Below are positions 1 through 5,065 of a stretch of DNA of 5,883 bases, in pieces. The stretch lies in the NCBI GenBank assembly GCA_013698495.1, contig JACCUV010000226.1:1-5883 (forward strand). The letters are read 5' to 3'. This stretch comes from Chloroflexia bacterium (GTDB lineage Bacteria > Chloroflexota > Chloroflexia > Thermomicrobiales > UBA6265). Each line of letters opens with the position of its first letter. The first letter of the stretch is position 1. The notes under the pieces were generated by a model. The model was given only the letters and a program-made list of their open reading frames with translations. It did not search any database and was not told the DNA's origin. The translations under genes were made by a program, and so were the position numbers.

Positions 1-1065
1 GTCGATTTCGGCGCCATCGCGGATGTGCGAATAGGGTCCCACGTCCGTTCCCTCGCCAATCGTCGAGTCGGTCACGGTCGACGACTTCACGACCACGCGA
101 TCAGCGATCTGGGCGTTGTGAAGCACGGCGTTGGGGCCTATTTGGCAATCGGACCCGATGAAGGTTGAACCGGTGATCGTCGAGAATGGCAGGATCGTCG
201 TGTCTCGCCCTATACGCACCGTCTCGTCGATGAAAACAGTGTCGGCGCCGACGATCGTCACGCCATCGCGCTGCAGTTGCGCGCGAACTCGCTGGCGGAT
301 CACGGCATCGGCAACACCGAGCTGGGTTCGATCGTTGATGCCCAGCGCGATGTCGGGATGACCCGCAACGGTGGCGATCGGCCAGGGATCGTGCGGCTGC
401 ATGTCCTCGATCGCGATCTCCAAAATGTCGGTCAGCATTAGTTCACCCGCTTGCGCGTTCTCCTTGAGGCGGACAAGCGCCTCTCTCGCCCAGACGGCGT
501 CGAGGACCATGATCCCGCTATTGATCTCGGTCGGACCCGACCGCAACTGCGCCAGATCGTTCTTGAACTCAACGATTCGGCGGGCATTGCCGTAGGTGTC
601 GCGCTCGATGCGGCCATAGGTCTGGGCATCGTCGAGAACGCAGGTCAGAATCGTGACCCGCGATCCGGTTTGACGCGCGCCGTCGATGAGTTCGCGGACT
701 GAGTCCCCGGTGAGCAGCGGACTGTCGCCGAGCAGGGAGACCAGCCACTTGGCCGGTGCGAGATGGTCGAACGCGCTGCGCACGGCTCCGGCCGTGCCGT
801 AGGGATAGACCTGGGTGGTCGCCTCGAACTCACCGTTCATTCCCAATCGGTCGGGAAGATCGATCAGGCCCTCGCTCACAACCACCACCATTTGATCCGG
901 GTCGATCGCGAGGCCAGCGCGGATCACGCGCTCGATGATCGGAACGCCGGCGACCGGGTGGAGCGACTTGGCCGTCGCGGATTTCATCCGGGAACCAATG
1001 CCGGCGGCGAGCACGGCGACGGCGACACGCTCCGAGTCGGATCGTTGGTTGGCGCTGGGTGTCAC
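1..1065 (-). CDS. glmU: Bifunctional UDP-GlcNAc pyrophosphorylase / GlcN-1-P acetyltransferase GlmU, C-terminus cut by window edge
   Basis: GlmU is a cytoplasmic enzyme that acetylates glucosamine-1-phosphate and then couples it to UTP, giving UDP-GlcNAc for peptidoglycan and other envelope glycans. The window holds 355 codons, open to the left edge. The uridyltransferase domain (about residues 16-245) shows the nucleotide-binding motif LAAGIGSRMKS (19-29) with K33 in KSLHPVAG, YGTAGAV near 90, LLGDSPLL with D114, YGRI, IVEFK, EINSG (180-184) and GIND (242-245). Left-handed beta-helix hexapeptides follow from about 270, including GPYSHIRDG (343-351), whose R349 matches Arg333 of the E. coli enzyme. 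By comparison with the usual ~456 residues, roughly 115 C-terminal residues, including the catalytic His of the acetyltransferase, lie outside. The start is the GTG at 1065: it precedes the nucleotide-binding motif by about 18 residues and has GGAAGAG 11 bases upstream. A TTG nine codons further upstream is the alternative. Confidence 0.95.
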   Translation of the reverse strand, partial: MTPSANQRSDSERVAVAVLAAGIGSRMKSATAKSLHPVAGVPIIERVIRAGLAIDPDQMVVVVSEGLIDLPDRLGMNGEFEATTQVYPYGTAGAVRSAFDHLAPAKWLVSLLGDSPLLTGDSVRELIDGARQTGSRVTILTCVLDDAQTYGRIERDTYGNARRIVEFKNDLAQLRSGPTEINSGIMVLDAVWAREALVRLKENAQAGELMLTDILEIAIEDMQPHDPWPIATVAGHPDIALGINDRTQLGVADAVIRQRVRAQLQRDGVTIVGADTVFIDETVRIGRDTTILPFSTITGSTFIGSDCQIGPNAVLHNAQIADRVVVKSSTVTDSTIGEGTDVGPYSHIRDGAEID

Positions 1066-1189
1066 TGAGGGGCCGTCTCTTCCGGAAAGCAAAGGCGGTT
1101 GATTCGATTGCGGTCATCGTCCGCGTCGATGGGCCTGCGGCGCCGGCATTAAGCCGCGTCATTGCACGGTCAATTTGGCATGGAAAGCA
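1066..1189 (-). promoter_or_regulatory. Spacer between tRNA-Gln and glmU with a weak promoter candidate
   Basis: These 124 bases contain no gene. On the minus strand TTGACC (1173-1168) resembles a -35 box, and TAATGC (1151-1146) follows after 16 bases as a poor -10. This could give glmU its own transcript, or the tRNA and glmU may be read together. A 5-bp GC-rich dyad (GCGGC/GCCGC, 1137-1157) overlaps the -10 but has no following T-run, so it is not a convincing terminator for the tRNA. Confidence 0.25.
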
Positions 1190-1263
1190 TGGCTCGCGAG
1201 CCAGGATTCGAACCTGGAATAAAGGTTCCAAAGACCCTTGTGATACCTTTTCACCACTCGCGA
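1190..1263 (-). tRNA. tRNA-Gln (anticodon UUG)
   Basis: Read on the minus strand, the sequence folds into a complete class I cloverleaf. The 7-bp acceptor stem is perfect (TCGCGAG with CTCGCGA). The D stem is GTGA/TCAC with a GG-containing 7-base loop. The anticodon stem AGGGT/ACCTT has one G-U pair. The loop CTTTGGA places TTG (plus-strand 1229-1231) at positions 34-36, so it reads CAA and, by wobble, CAG. A 4-base variable region precedes the T stem CCAGG/CCTGG, whose loop is TTCGAAT. The discriminator is G and the CCA tail is encoded (1192-1190). U1-A72 and G73 are typical of bacterial glutamine tRNAs. The body is 71 nt, or 74 with CCA. It lies upstream of glmU on the same strand. Confidence 0.97.
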
Positions 1264-1420
1264 ATGTGGCTCGGTCCAAGTCTAACGGCATGGTAGCCCT
1301 AGGCGCCACAACCATCCCGCACAGCAAATGCCCGAGCTTTGCCGGTATGATGTACGCTCGTTGGCAGCACTGAAATCGATTTTCCAGGCCAGTCATTCCC
1401 TGGCCCCGCATCGGGAACAC
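1264..1420. promoter_or_regulatory. Divergent intergenic region between tRNA-Gln and the NrtR-like gene
   Basis: This 157-base region must hold the tRNA promoter (minus) and the promoter of the regulator-nadK pair (plus). On the plus strand TATGAT at 1346-1351 is a good -10 candidate, but I see no matching -35 box 16-18 bases upstream. On the minus strand TAGACT about 20 bases before the tRNA 5' end is a weak -10 candidate. An inverted repeat at 1387-1405 is listed separately. If the plus-strand -10 is real, the longer reading frame from the ATG at 1328 cannot be the translated one. Confidence 0.3.
1387..1405. repeat. Inverted repeat upstream of the NrtR-like gene, possible operator
   Basis: GGCCAG (1387-1392) and CTGGCC (1400-1405) form a perfect 6-bp dyad around a 7-base spacer. 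A second pairing, CCAGG (1384-1388) with CCTGG (1399-1403), overlaps it. The dyad lies between the candidate -10 (1346-1351) and the proposed start at 1421, where it could be an autoregulatory operator or an mRNA hairpin. It is short and could occur by chance in GC-rich DNA. Confidence 0.3.
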
Positions 1421-2137
1421 ATGGAATCGACGCCGCTCGCAATTCCGATGACGCCGGCCCAACCGCAACTGACGATTATTGCGGCGCCGTTCCGCCTGCG
1501 TGGCTTCGATCTGGAGGTTGGGCACCGCGCCAACACCAGATTCGGGACGACGCTGATTACCGGGCACCCGGGTTTCGATGAATCTCTCGACGAGTCCGCT
1601 CGCCGAACGTTCCTCCAGTGGATCGGGTGCGATGCCCAATATATCGAGCAACTCTATACGCTGAGCACCGAACGCGTTGACAAGCGCGAAGTGGCGGTGA
1701 GTTTTATCGCCCTGTTTCGGCAGGATGCGTGCGTAGGACCCTCCGACAACCGAATGCATTGGAGCCTTGTTGACGGTCTCGAAATTCAGGACGATATTCA
1801 CCGCATGGTCTTCGATTACGCGTTGCTGCGGCTCCGGGCAAAGTTCGGGTATACAAACATCGCCTTCCACTTGCTGCCGGAGTCGTTCACCCTTTCGGAA
1901 CTGCAGCAAACATACGAGCATGTACTCGGGCATCCGGTCGACAAGCGGAATTTCCGGCGGCGCATGACCGCTTCCGGAACACTCATTAACACCAACGAAG
2001 TTCGCCGGGATGGCAGTCATCGACCGGCCGCCTTGTTTGAGTTCGCGACGCAAGACGATCATGCAGCGTATCTCACGCCATCGTGGGCAGCCGCCACTTT
2101 TTCTCATCGGCGAGACGAATCGGACTCCGGTACGTAG
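1421..2137 (+). CDS. NrtR-family transcriptional regulator (degenerate Nudix domain plus winged helix)
   Basis: NrtR proteins are DNA-binding regulators of NAD metabolism whose Nudix-like domain senses ADP-ribose-type metabolites. From the start used here the protein has 238 residues. An N-terminal Nudix fold spans about 17-105. Its box (48-70) keeps the spacing G-x5-E, R and a late G, but the REUxEE core reads RTFLQW, so the metal-binding glutamates are gone and catalysis is unlikely. The segment YIEQLYTLSTE follows, as in NrtR. The C-terminal winged helix (about 140-209) has IAFHLLPESFTLSELQQTYE and then DKRNFRRRM and RPAALFEF, which are hallmark NrtR sequences. The start is uncertain: ATG 1421 is chosen because the Nudix strand begins about 16 residues later; ATG 1448 and ATG 1328 are alternatives, none with a strong ribosome site. 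The stop at 2135-2137 lies inside the nadK ribosome site, which implies coupled expression. The family assignment is firm; the ligand and operator are inferred. Confidence 0.88.
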   Translation: MESTPLAIPMTPAQPQLTIIAAPFRLRGFDLEVGHRANTRFGTTLITGHPGFDESLDESARRTFLQWIGCDAQYIEQLYTLSTERVDKREVAVSFIALFRQDACVGPSDNRMHWSLVDGLEIQDDIHRMVFDYALLRLRAKFGYTNIAFHLLPESFTLSELQQTYEHVLGHPVDKRNFRRRMTASGTLINTNEVRRDGSHRPAALFEFATQDDHAAYLTPSWAAATFSHRRDESDSGT

Positions 2138-2142
2138 GGAGA
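2135..2142 (+). promoter_or_regulatory. Shine-Dalgarno of nadK overlapping the upstream stop codon
   Basis: TAGGGAGA sits 7 bases (from the end of AGGGAG) before TTG 2149. Its first three bases are the stop codon of the regulator. It fixes the nadK start at TTG rather than the in-frame ATG at 2083, which lacks a ribosome site and would overlap the regulator by 55 bases. Ribosomes terminating on the regulator would be placed directly at this site. Confidence 0.85.
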
Positions 2143-2148
2143 ATCACG

Positions 2149-3000
2149 TTGTCGAAACGATATGGAATTGTGGCGGCGCTCAGCAAAACGGAAGCCAAGC
2201 TCCTCGCGGAGGAGATTGGCGCGTGGTTGCGTAAGCACGGTCATGAACCGGTGACTGAAACGGAGCTCTCCGCCACCGGCATTGCCGGCATAGACGCGGT
2301 GATCGTGCTTGGCGGCGACGGGTTGATGATGCGATCCGCAAACGTCTATCCCGATGTGCCACTTCTTGGAATCAACTTCGGCAAGGTCGGATTCCTGGCC
2401 CTGGTCGAGCAGCAGGATTGGGTCAACGCCTTGCGGATGCTGGTCGAGGGGCAATTTACGGTGGAAACCAGCTCGACGCTGGAGGCCAATCTGGTACGCG
2501 ATCGAAAAACCCATGCCCAGGGTTGGGCGATCAACGACGTGGTGATTCGCGGCGGGAACCGGATGCTTGATGTCGAGGTCTACGTCGATAGCCACTTCGT
2601 GAACACCTATCCGGGCGACGGAATGATCGTTTCGACAGCGCGAGGCAGCACTGCCTATTGCATGGCCGCGGGTGGACCGATCCTCACCGCCGGTGTTCGG
2701 GGATACGCGATCGTCCCGATCTCCTGTCACTCACCGATTCGGACGCCGATGGTGGTTTCGGAAGACGTTTCCATCGAACTGGTGCTGACCAACGACCATG
2801 AGGGGTCGTTGATCCTGGATGGTCGAACGCGGGTCGATCTTCGGCAGGGCGATGTTGTCCAGATCAAGCGCGGCGTACACACCTTCCAACTGGTGACGTT
2901 TGGCACGACCAATTTCTACGATGCGATTCGGGAGAAGTTCAATTTCCAGATTCGTCCCGACGTGCCGCCAACGCGACAGCCGGTGACTTCGGAGGGGTGA
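2149..3000 (+). CDS. nadK: NAD kinase
   Basis: NadK phosphorylates the 2'-hydroxyl of NAD to make NADP in the cytoplasm. The 283-residue product has the normal family length. Motifs in order are: VLGGDG (53-58) with the catalytic Asp D57; PLLGINFGKVGFLA (71-84); ND (129-130); the glycine-rich GDGMIVSTARGSTAY (156-170) followed by AAGGPI (173-178); and LILDGRTRVDL (221-231). Two departures from the usual pattern are visible. The residue after GGDG is Leu59 rather than the nearly universal Thr, and the loop reads STARGSTAY rather than STPTGSTAY. All other motif positions are intact and the frame is unbroken, so an active enzyme is likely. The TTG start is chosen for its strong Shine-Dalgarno sequence. 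The gene begins 11 bases after the NrtR-like regulator ends, so it is probably co-transcribed and translationally coupled with it. Confidence 0.95.
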   Translation: MSKRYGIVAALSKTEAKLLAEEIGAWLRKHGHEPVTETELSATGIAGIDAVIVLGGDGLMMRSANVYPDVPLLGINFGKVGFLALVEQQDWVNALRMLVEGQFTVETSSTLEANLVRDRKTHAQGWAINDVVIRGGNRMLDVEVYVDSHFVNTYPGDGMIVSTARGSTAYCMAAGGPILTAGVRGYAIVPISCHSPIRTPMVVSEDVSIELVLTNDHEGSLILDGRTRVDLRQGDVVQIKRGVHTFQLVTFGTTNFYDAIREKFNFQIRPDVPPTRQPVTSEG

Positions 3001-3170
3001 AGGCGATGCAGAAACTGCGCGAACTTTAGACCGTGGACCAATAGAATCTGCGGTGTAAATCAGCCGCGGAAGTCTCGGGCGGACACAGGATCGACGAAGT
3101 GCGATTTCGATGCGTGCCTACAGCGGTCGATCCCGGTTCGCCCTTACAAGATCGCGATTGAATCCCGCGA
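3001..3170. other. Convergent intergenic region between nadK and the zinc-ribbon gene
   Basis: Stops occur at short intervals in the forward frames and I see no gene. A 7-codon frame starts at 3006 (M-Q-K-L-R-E-L, stop 3027-3029), placed well behind the GGAGGGG that ends nadK, but it is too short to call. Two transcripts converge here, yet no clear GC stem with a T-run is visible; the only small hairpin is GCAG-AAA-CTGC around 3009-3019. Termination may be Rho-dependent. Confidence 0.6.
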
Positions 3171-4001
3171 CTATTGGACCTTGAAGCGATCCGGGACGGT
3201 GGTGTCGTCGGTTTCGGATTCGTCGTCGTCTTCGCCCGGATTGCGCAAAACCGAGAGGTCCGGTTCGCGGGCGGTCTCGGCGCCAGCATCGCGTGGTTCC
3301 ATGGCAGCGGAAATGGAATCCGATGCGGCGCCTCGATCGGCGGTGGAACCATTCGGTTCGGCGGTCGACGATCGGCGGAACTCGTCCATCTGGAGCACCG
3401 AGGGCGAGAGCAGACCGCGACCGAGTGCAGTGGCGGCGGTGGCCGCCGGCAGGGCGCGGGTTTCATCGCGGGTGCGGCGCTCGTCTTCATCGCGAAGGCG
3501 CTTCTCAATCGCGGCGGGATCGATCCACCGATCGTCATCGACCGTGACGTCGAGTTCCGGATGCTCATGATGGTGTTGCGCGCCGCAGTATGGGCAAATG
3601 TCCCAACGCAAGTCGACCAGCCGCCCGCAACTGGCGCAATCTTCCCGGAGTTGGGTGTTGCAGTGGGGACAAAGTTGCCACTCGTCTTCTATGTAGTGAT
3701 TACAGTTTGGGCAAAGCGGCAGTTCCTGCAGATCCTGGAGCAAGTACTCCTCTTCGAGGGAGCGCTGATACGCCTCGTCCAGAGTTTCCTTTGGCCGCAA
3801 GAGGCGGTACAGGAGCCAACCGGGAATCCAGAAGAGCACGACCAGCAACGTTGAGAAGACCTGGGAGATGACACTCCGGCTTCGCGATTCGATGTCGCGA
3901 AACGTCCAGATTGCCAACACAAACCATGTCGCAATCAGGTACGCTCCGCCCAGGGCCAGCATTATTTGTAGGCCACGGGCCACGAATGTTTCGATATCCA
4001 A
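3171..4001 (-). CDS. Membrane-anchored double zinc-ribbon protein with acidic tail, function unknown
   Basis: I do not recognise a characterised family. The 276-residue protein has a short N-terminus and two hydrophobic helices (about 10-33 and 45-67) with RDIESRSRS between them. A charged stretch (about 70-94) follows. Next comes a double zinc ribbon with four Cys pairs: CPNC 97-100, CPHC 111-114, CASC 122-125 and CPYC 136-139. A His cluster HHHEH (143-147) comes right after. The rest (about 150-276) is rich in Asp, Glu, Arg, Ser and Ala and looks disordered, ending in DDDESETDD-type sequence. It probably sits in the cytoplasmic membrane with the ribbon on one side; the Arg/Lys-rich segment after helix 2 favours the cytoplasm. 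The start is TTG 4001, with GAGGAG 7 bases upstream; longer versions would run into the preceding gene. It is last in the operon, 25 bases after the cyclic-di-AMP receptor. It is not signal-peptide-like, and no catalytic motif is visible. Confidence 0.85.
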   Translation of the reverse strand: MDIETFVARGLQIMLALGGAYLIATWFVLAIWTFRDIESRSRSVISQVFSTLLVVLFWIPGWLLYRLLRPKETLDEAYQRSLEEEYLLQDLQELPLCPNCNHYIEDEWQLCPHCNTQLREDCASCGRLVDLRWDICPYCGAQHHHEHPELDVTVDDDRWIDPAAIEKRLRDEDERRTRDETRALPAATAATALGRGLLSPSVLQMDEFRRSSTAEPNGSTADRGAASDSISAAMEPRDAGAETAREPDLSVLRNPGEDDDESETDDTTVPDRFKVQ

Positions 4002-4008
4002 ACGCGAA

Positions 4009-4014
4009 CTCCTC
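4009..4014 (-). promoter_or_regulatory. Shine-Dalgarno of the zinc-ribbon gene
   Basis: GAGGAG on the minus strand lies 7 bases before TTG 4001 and within the 25-base gap after the receptor gene's stop. It decides the TTG start; no ATG lies in frame between here and the first hydrophobic helix. Confidence 0.85.
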
Positions 4015-4026
4015 GATATCGGGCGA

Positions 4027-4365
4027 TCAGGCGATTCCGAGGCGCTCGTAACGTTCGATCGCGACCACGAACATCGTGGCCCCACCGACCAGCACCTCGA
4101 CAGGGTTGGGGATGTAGAACTCACCTGGTTCCACGATCGGCATCAGGGGATTGACGAAACGGGTGCGGGAATGGCAATTGTTACGGACGATTTCCCGCAC
4201 CTCGGCGACGTGCGTATCTCGAACGCCAATCAGCAGCGTAACGTTCCGCTCCCGCAGGAACCCGCCTGCGCTGTTGATCTGGGTAGCTCGAAACCCACGC
4301 CTGGTGAGTGAATTCAAGAGTGGATCGGCGTCGGCGCCTTGGACCACCGCGATAACCAGCTTCAT
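4027..4365 (-). CDS. darA: PstA/DarA-type cyclic-di-AMP receptor (DUF970, PII-like)
   Basis: This is a 112-residue PII-like protein; members of the family form trimers that bind cyclic-di-AMP and relay the signal to partners that are still poorly known. The sequence begins MKLVIAVVQGADADPLL, very like Bacillus DarA. It has GGFLRERNVTLLIGV (34-48), the ligand-loop segment, then a variable B-loop region (about 65-90) and PVEVLVGGATMFVV (88-101), the conserved C-terminal strand. Length matches the family (about 109 in Bacillus). ATG 4365 is the natural start because MKL begins the first strand; the ribosome site (GATGGA, 9 bases away) is modest. It sits 49 bases after tmk on the same strand, the same adjacency as tmk-darA (yaaQ) in Bacillus. 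No diadenylate cyclase is in the window, so cyclic-di-AMP production is inferred. The family call is firm; ligand binding is inferred from homology. Confidence 0.92.
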   Translation of the reverse strand: MKLVIAVVQGADADPLLNSLTRRGFRATQINSAGGFLRERNVTLLIGVRDTHVAEVREIVRNNCHSRTRFVNPLMPIVEPGEFYIPNPVEVLVGGATMFVVAIERYERLGIA

Positions 4366-4414
4366 GGCCTGATTTCCATCCGTGCCAATCGTATCCCAGG
4401 CCGGGCCGGGAATG

Positions 4415-5065
4415 TCATTCGGTCACGACGTAGCGCGGGTTCGCGCGTACTCTTCGCAATTCACGCCAAATCGTCTCGTGGACGGTATCCGGGGCTGCGT
4501 CGGCGTCGATCACCACCCACTGCCTGGGAGCCGCGGTCACGAGGTTGAGGTAAGCGTCACGCACACGCTGGTGAAAGGAATTATCGGCAAGGTCAATCCG
4601 GTTGACCGATGCGGGTTCGGCATGACGTCGTTGAAGTCCAACCTGAACCGGCAAATCCAGCAAGAACCGGATATCCGGCTCCAGCCCTCCCGTCGCAAAA
4701 GCCTGAATTGTCCGCAGTGGCGACATGTCGAGTCCGCTGCCGCCGCCCTGGTAGGCAAAAGTCGAATCGACAAACCTGTCGCACACGACCAGCGCTCCAC
4801 GTTCCAACGCCGGCGTTATGACCTCACGCACATGCTGCGCACGTGCCGCCGCGAGCAGCAACACTTCGGTCTCGGGGAGAATAGCATAGTCCCCCAGCCC
4901 GAGGAGAACCGCGCGGATCTCATCGCCCACCTTCGTACCGCCTGGTTCGCGGGTGGCGACCACGTCGGCTCCATCGGATCGGAGGCGTTCGGCGAGAAGT
5001 CCCACCTGCAGCGATTTGCCGCCGCCCTCAGGTCCTTCGAAGGCTATGAACAGTCCCGGCGCCAC
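4415..5065 (-). CDS. tmk: Thymidylate kinase
   Basis: Tmk phosphorylates dTMP to dTDP with ATP in the cytoplasm, a required step in dTTP synthesis. The 216-residue product has the usual family length. It shows the P-loop GPEGGGKS (11-18), REPGGT (39-44), ARAQHV (74-79), CDRFVDSTFAYQG (95-107) with the DR(F/Y) motif and the dTMP-binding AYQG, and DLP (137-139). A lid region with arginines, RRHAEPASVNR (146-156), follows. The P-loop has no Arg at the position used by eukaryotic enzymes, so the lid arginines probably act instead, as in E. coli-type enzymes. The start is GTG 5065, immediately after the TAG of the upstream R3H gene (no gap), with GGCGGGG about 10 bases upstream inside that gene; this implies translational coupling. 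It is the second visible gene of the minus-strand operon. Confidence 0.96.
   Translation of the reverse strand: MAPGLFIAFEGPEGGGKSLQVGLLAERLRSDGADVVATREPGGTKVGDEIRAVLLGLGDYAILPETEVLLLAAARAQHVREVITPALERGALVVCDRFVDSTFAYQGGGSGLDMSPLRTIQAFATGGLEPDIRFLLDLPVQVGLQRRHAEPASVNRIDLADNSFHQRVRDAYLNLVTAAPRQWVVIDADAAPDTVHETIWRELRRVRANPRYVVTE

Noticed and set aside
1137..1157. GC-rich dyad as a terminator after the tRNA
   Set aside because: The stem is only 5 bp, the loop is long, and no T-run follows on the minus strand.
1190..1263. tRNA-Gln as an integration site
   Set aside because: No integrase and no repeat of the tRNA 3' end were seen in the window; the flanking genes are core housekeeping genes.
1059..1373. 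Plus-strand 104-codon frame
   Set aside because: It is antisense to the whole tRNA-Gln gene and has no family resemblance.
1328..1420. N-terminal extension of the NrtR-like protein from ATG 1328
   Set aside because: The added 31 residues have no family counterpart, no ribosome site is present, and the likely -10 lies inside the extension.
830..2107. Long 425-codon minus-strand reading frame
   Set aside because: It runs antisense to the regulator, across the tRNA and into glmU in another frame. The translation is Arg-rich with no recognisable domain, while the alternatives have clear family motifs.
2104..2730. Minus-strand 208-codon frame
   Set aside because: It is an exact shadow of nadK, whose plus-strand motifs are unmistakable.
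3174..3854. Plus-strand 226-codon Gly-rich frame
   Set aside because: It is antisense to the zinc-ribbon gene; the Gly-rich look comes from the complement of its biased codons. It has no ribosome site or domain.
4002..4124. N-terminal extension of the zinc-ribbon protein
   Set aside because: It would overlap the receptor gene by about 100 bases and reads as Ser/Arg-rich shadow sequence; the TTG at 4001 has a strong Shine-Dalgarno sequence.
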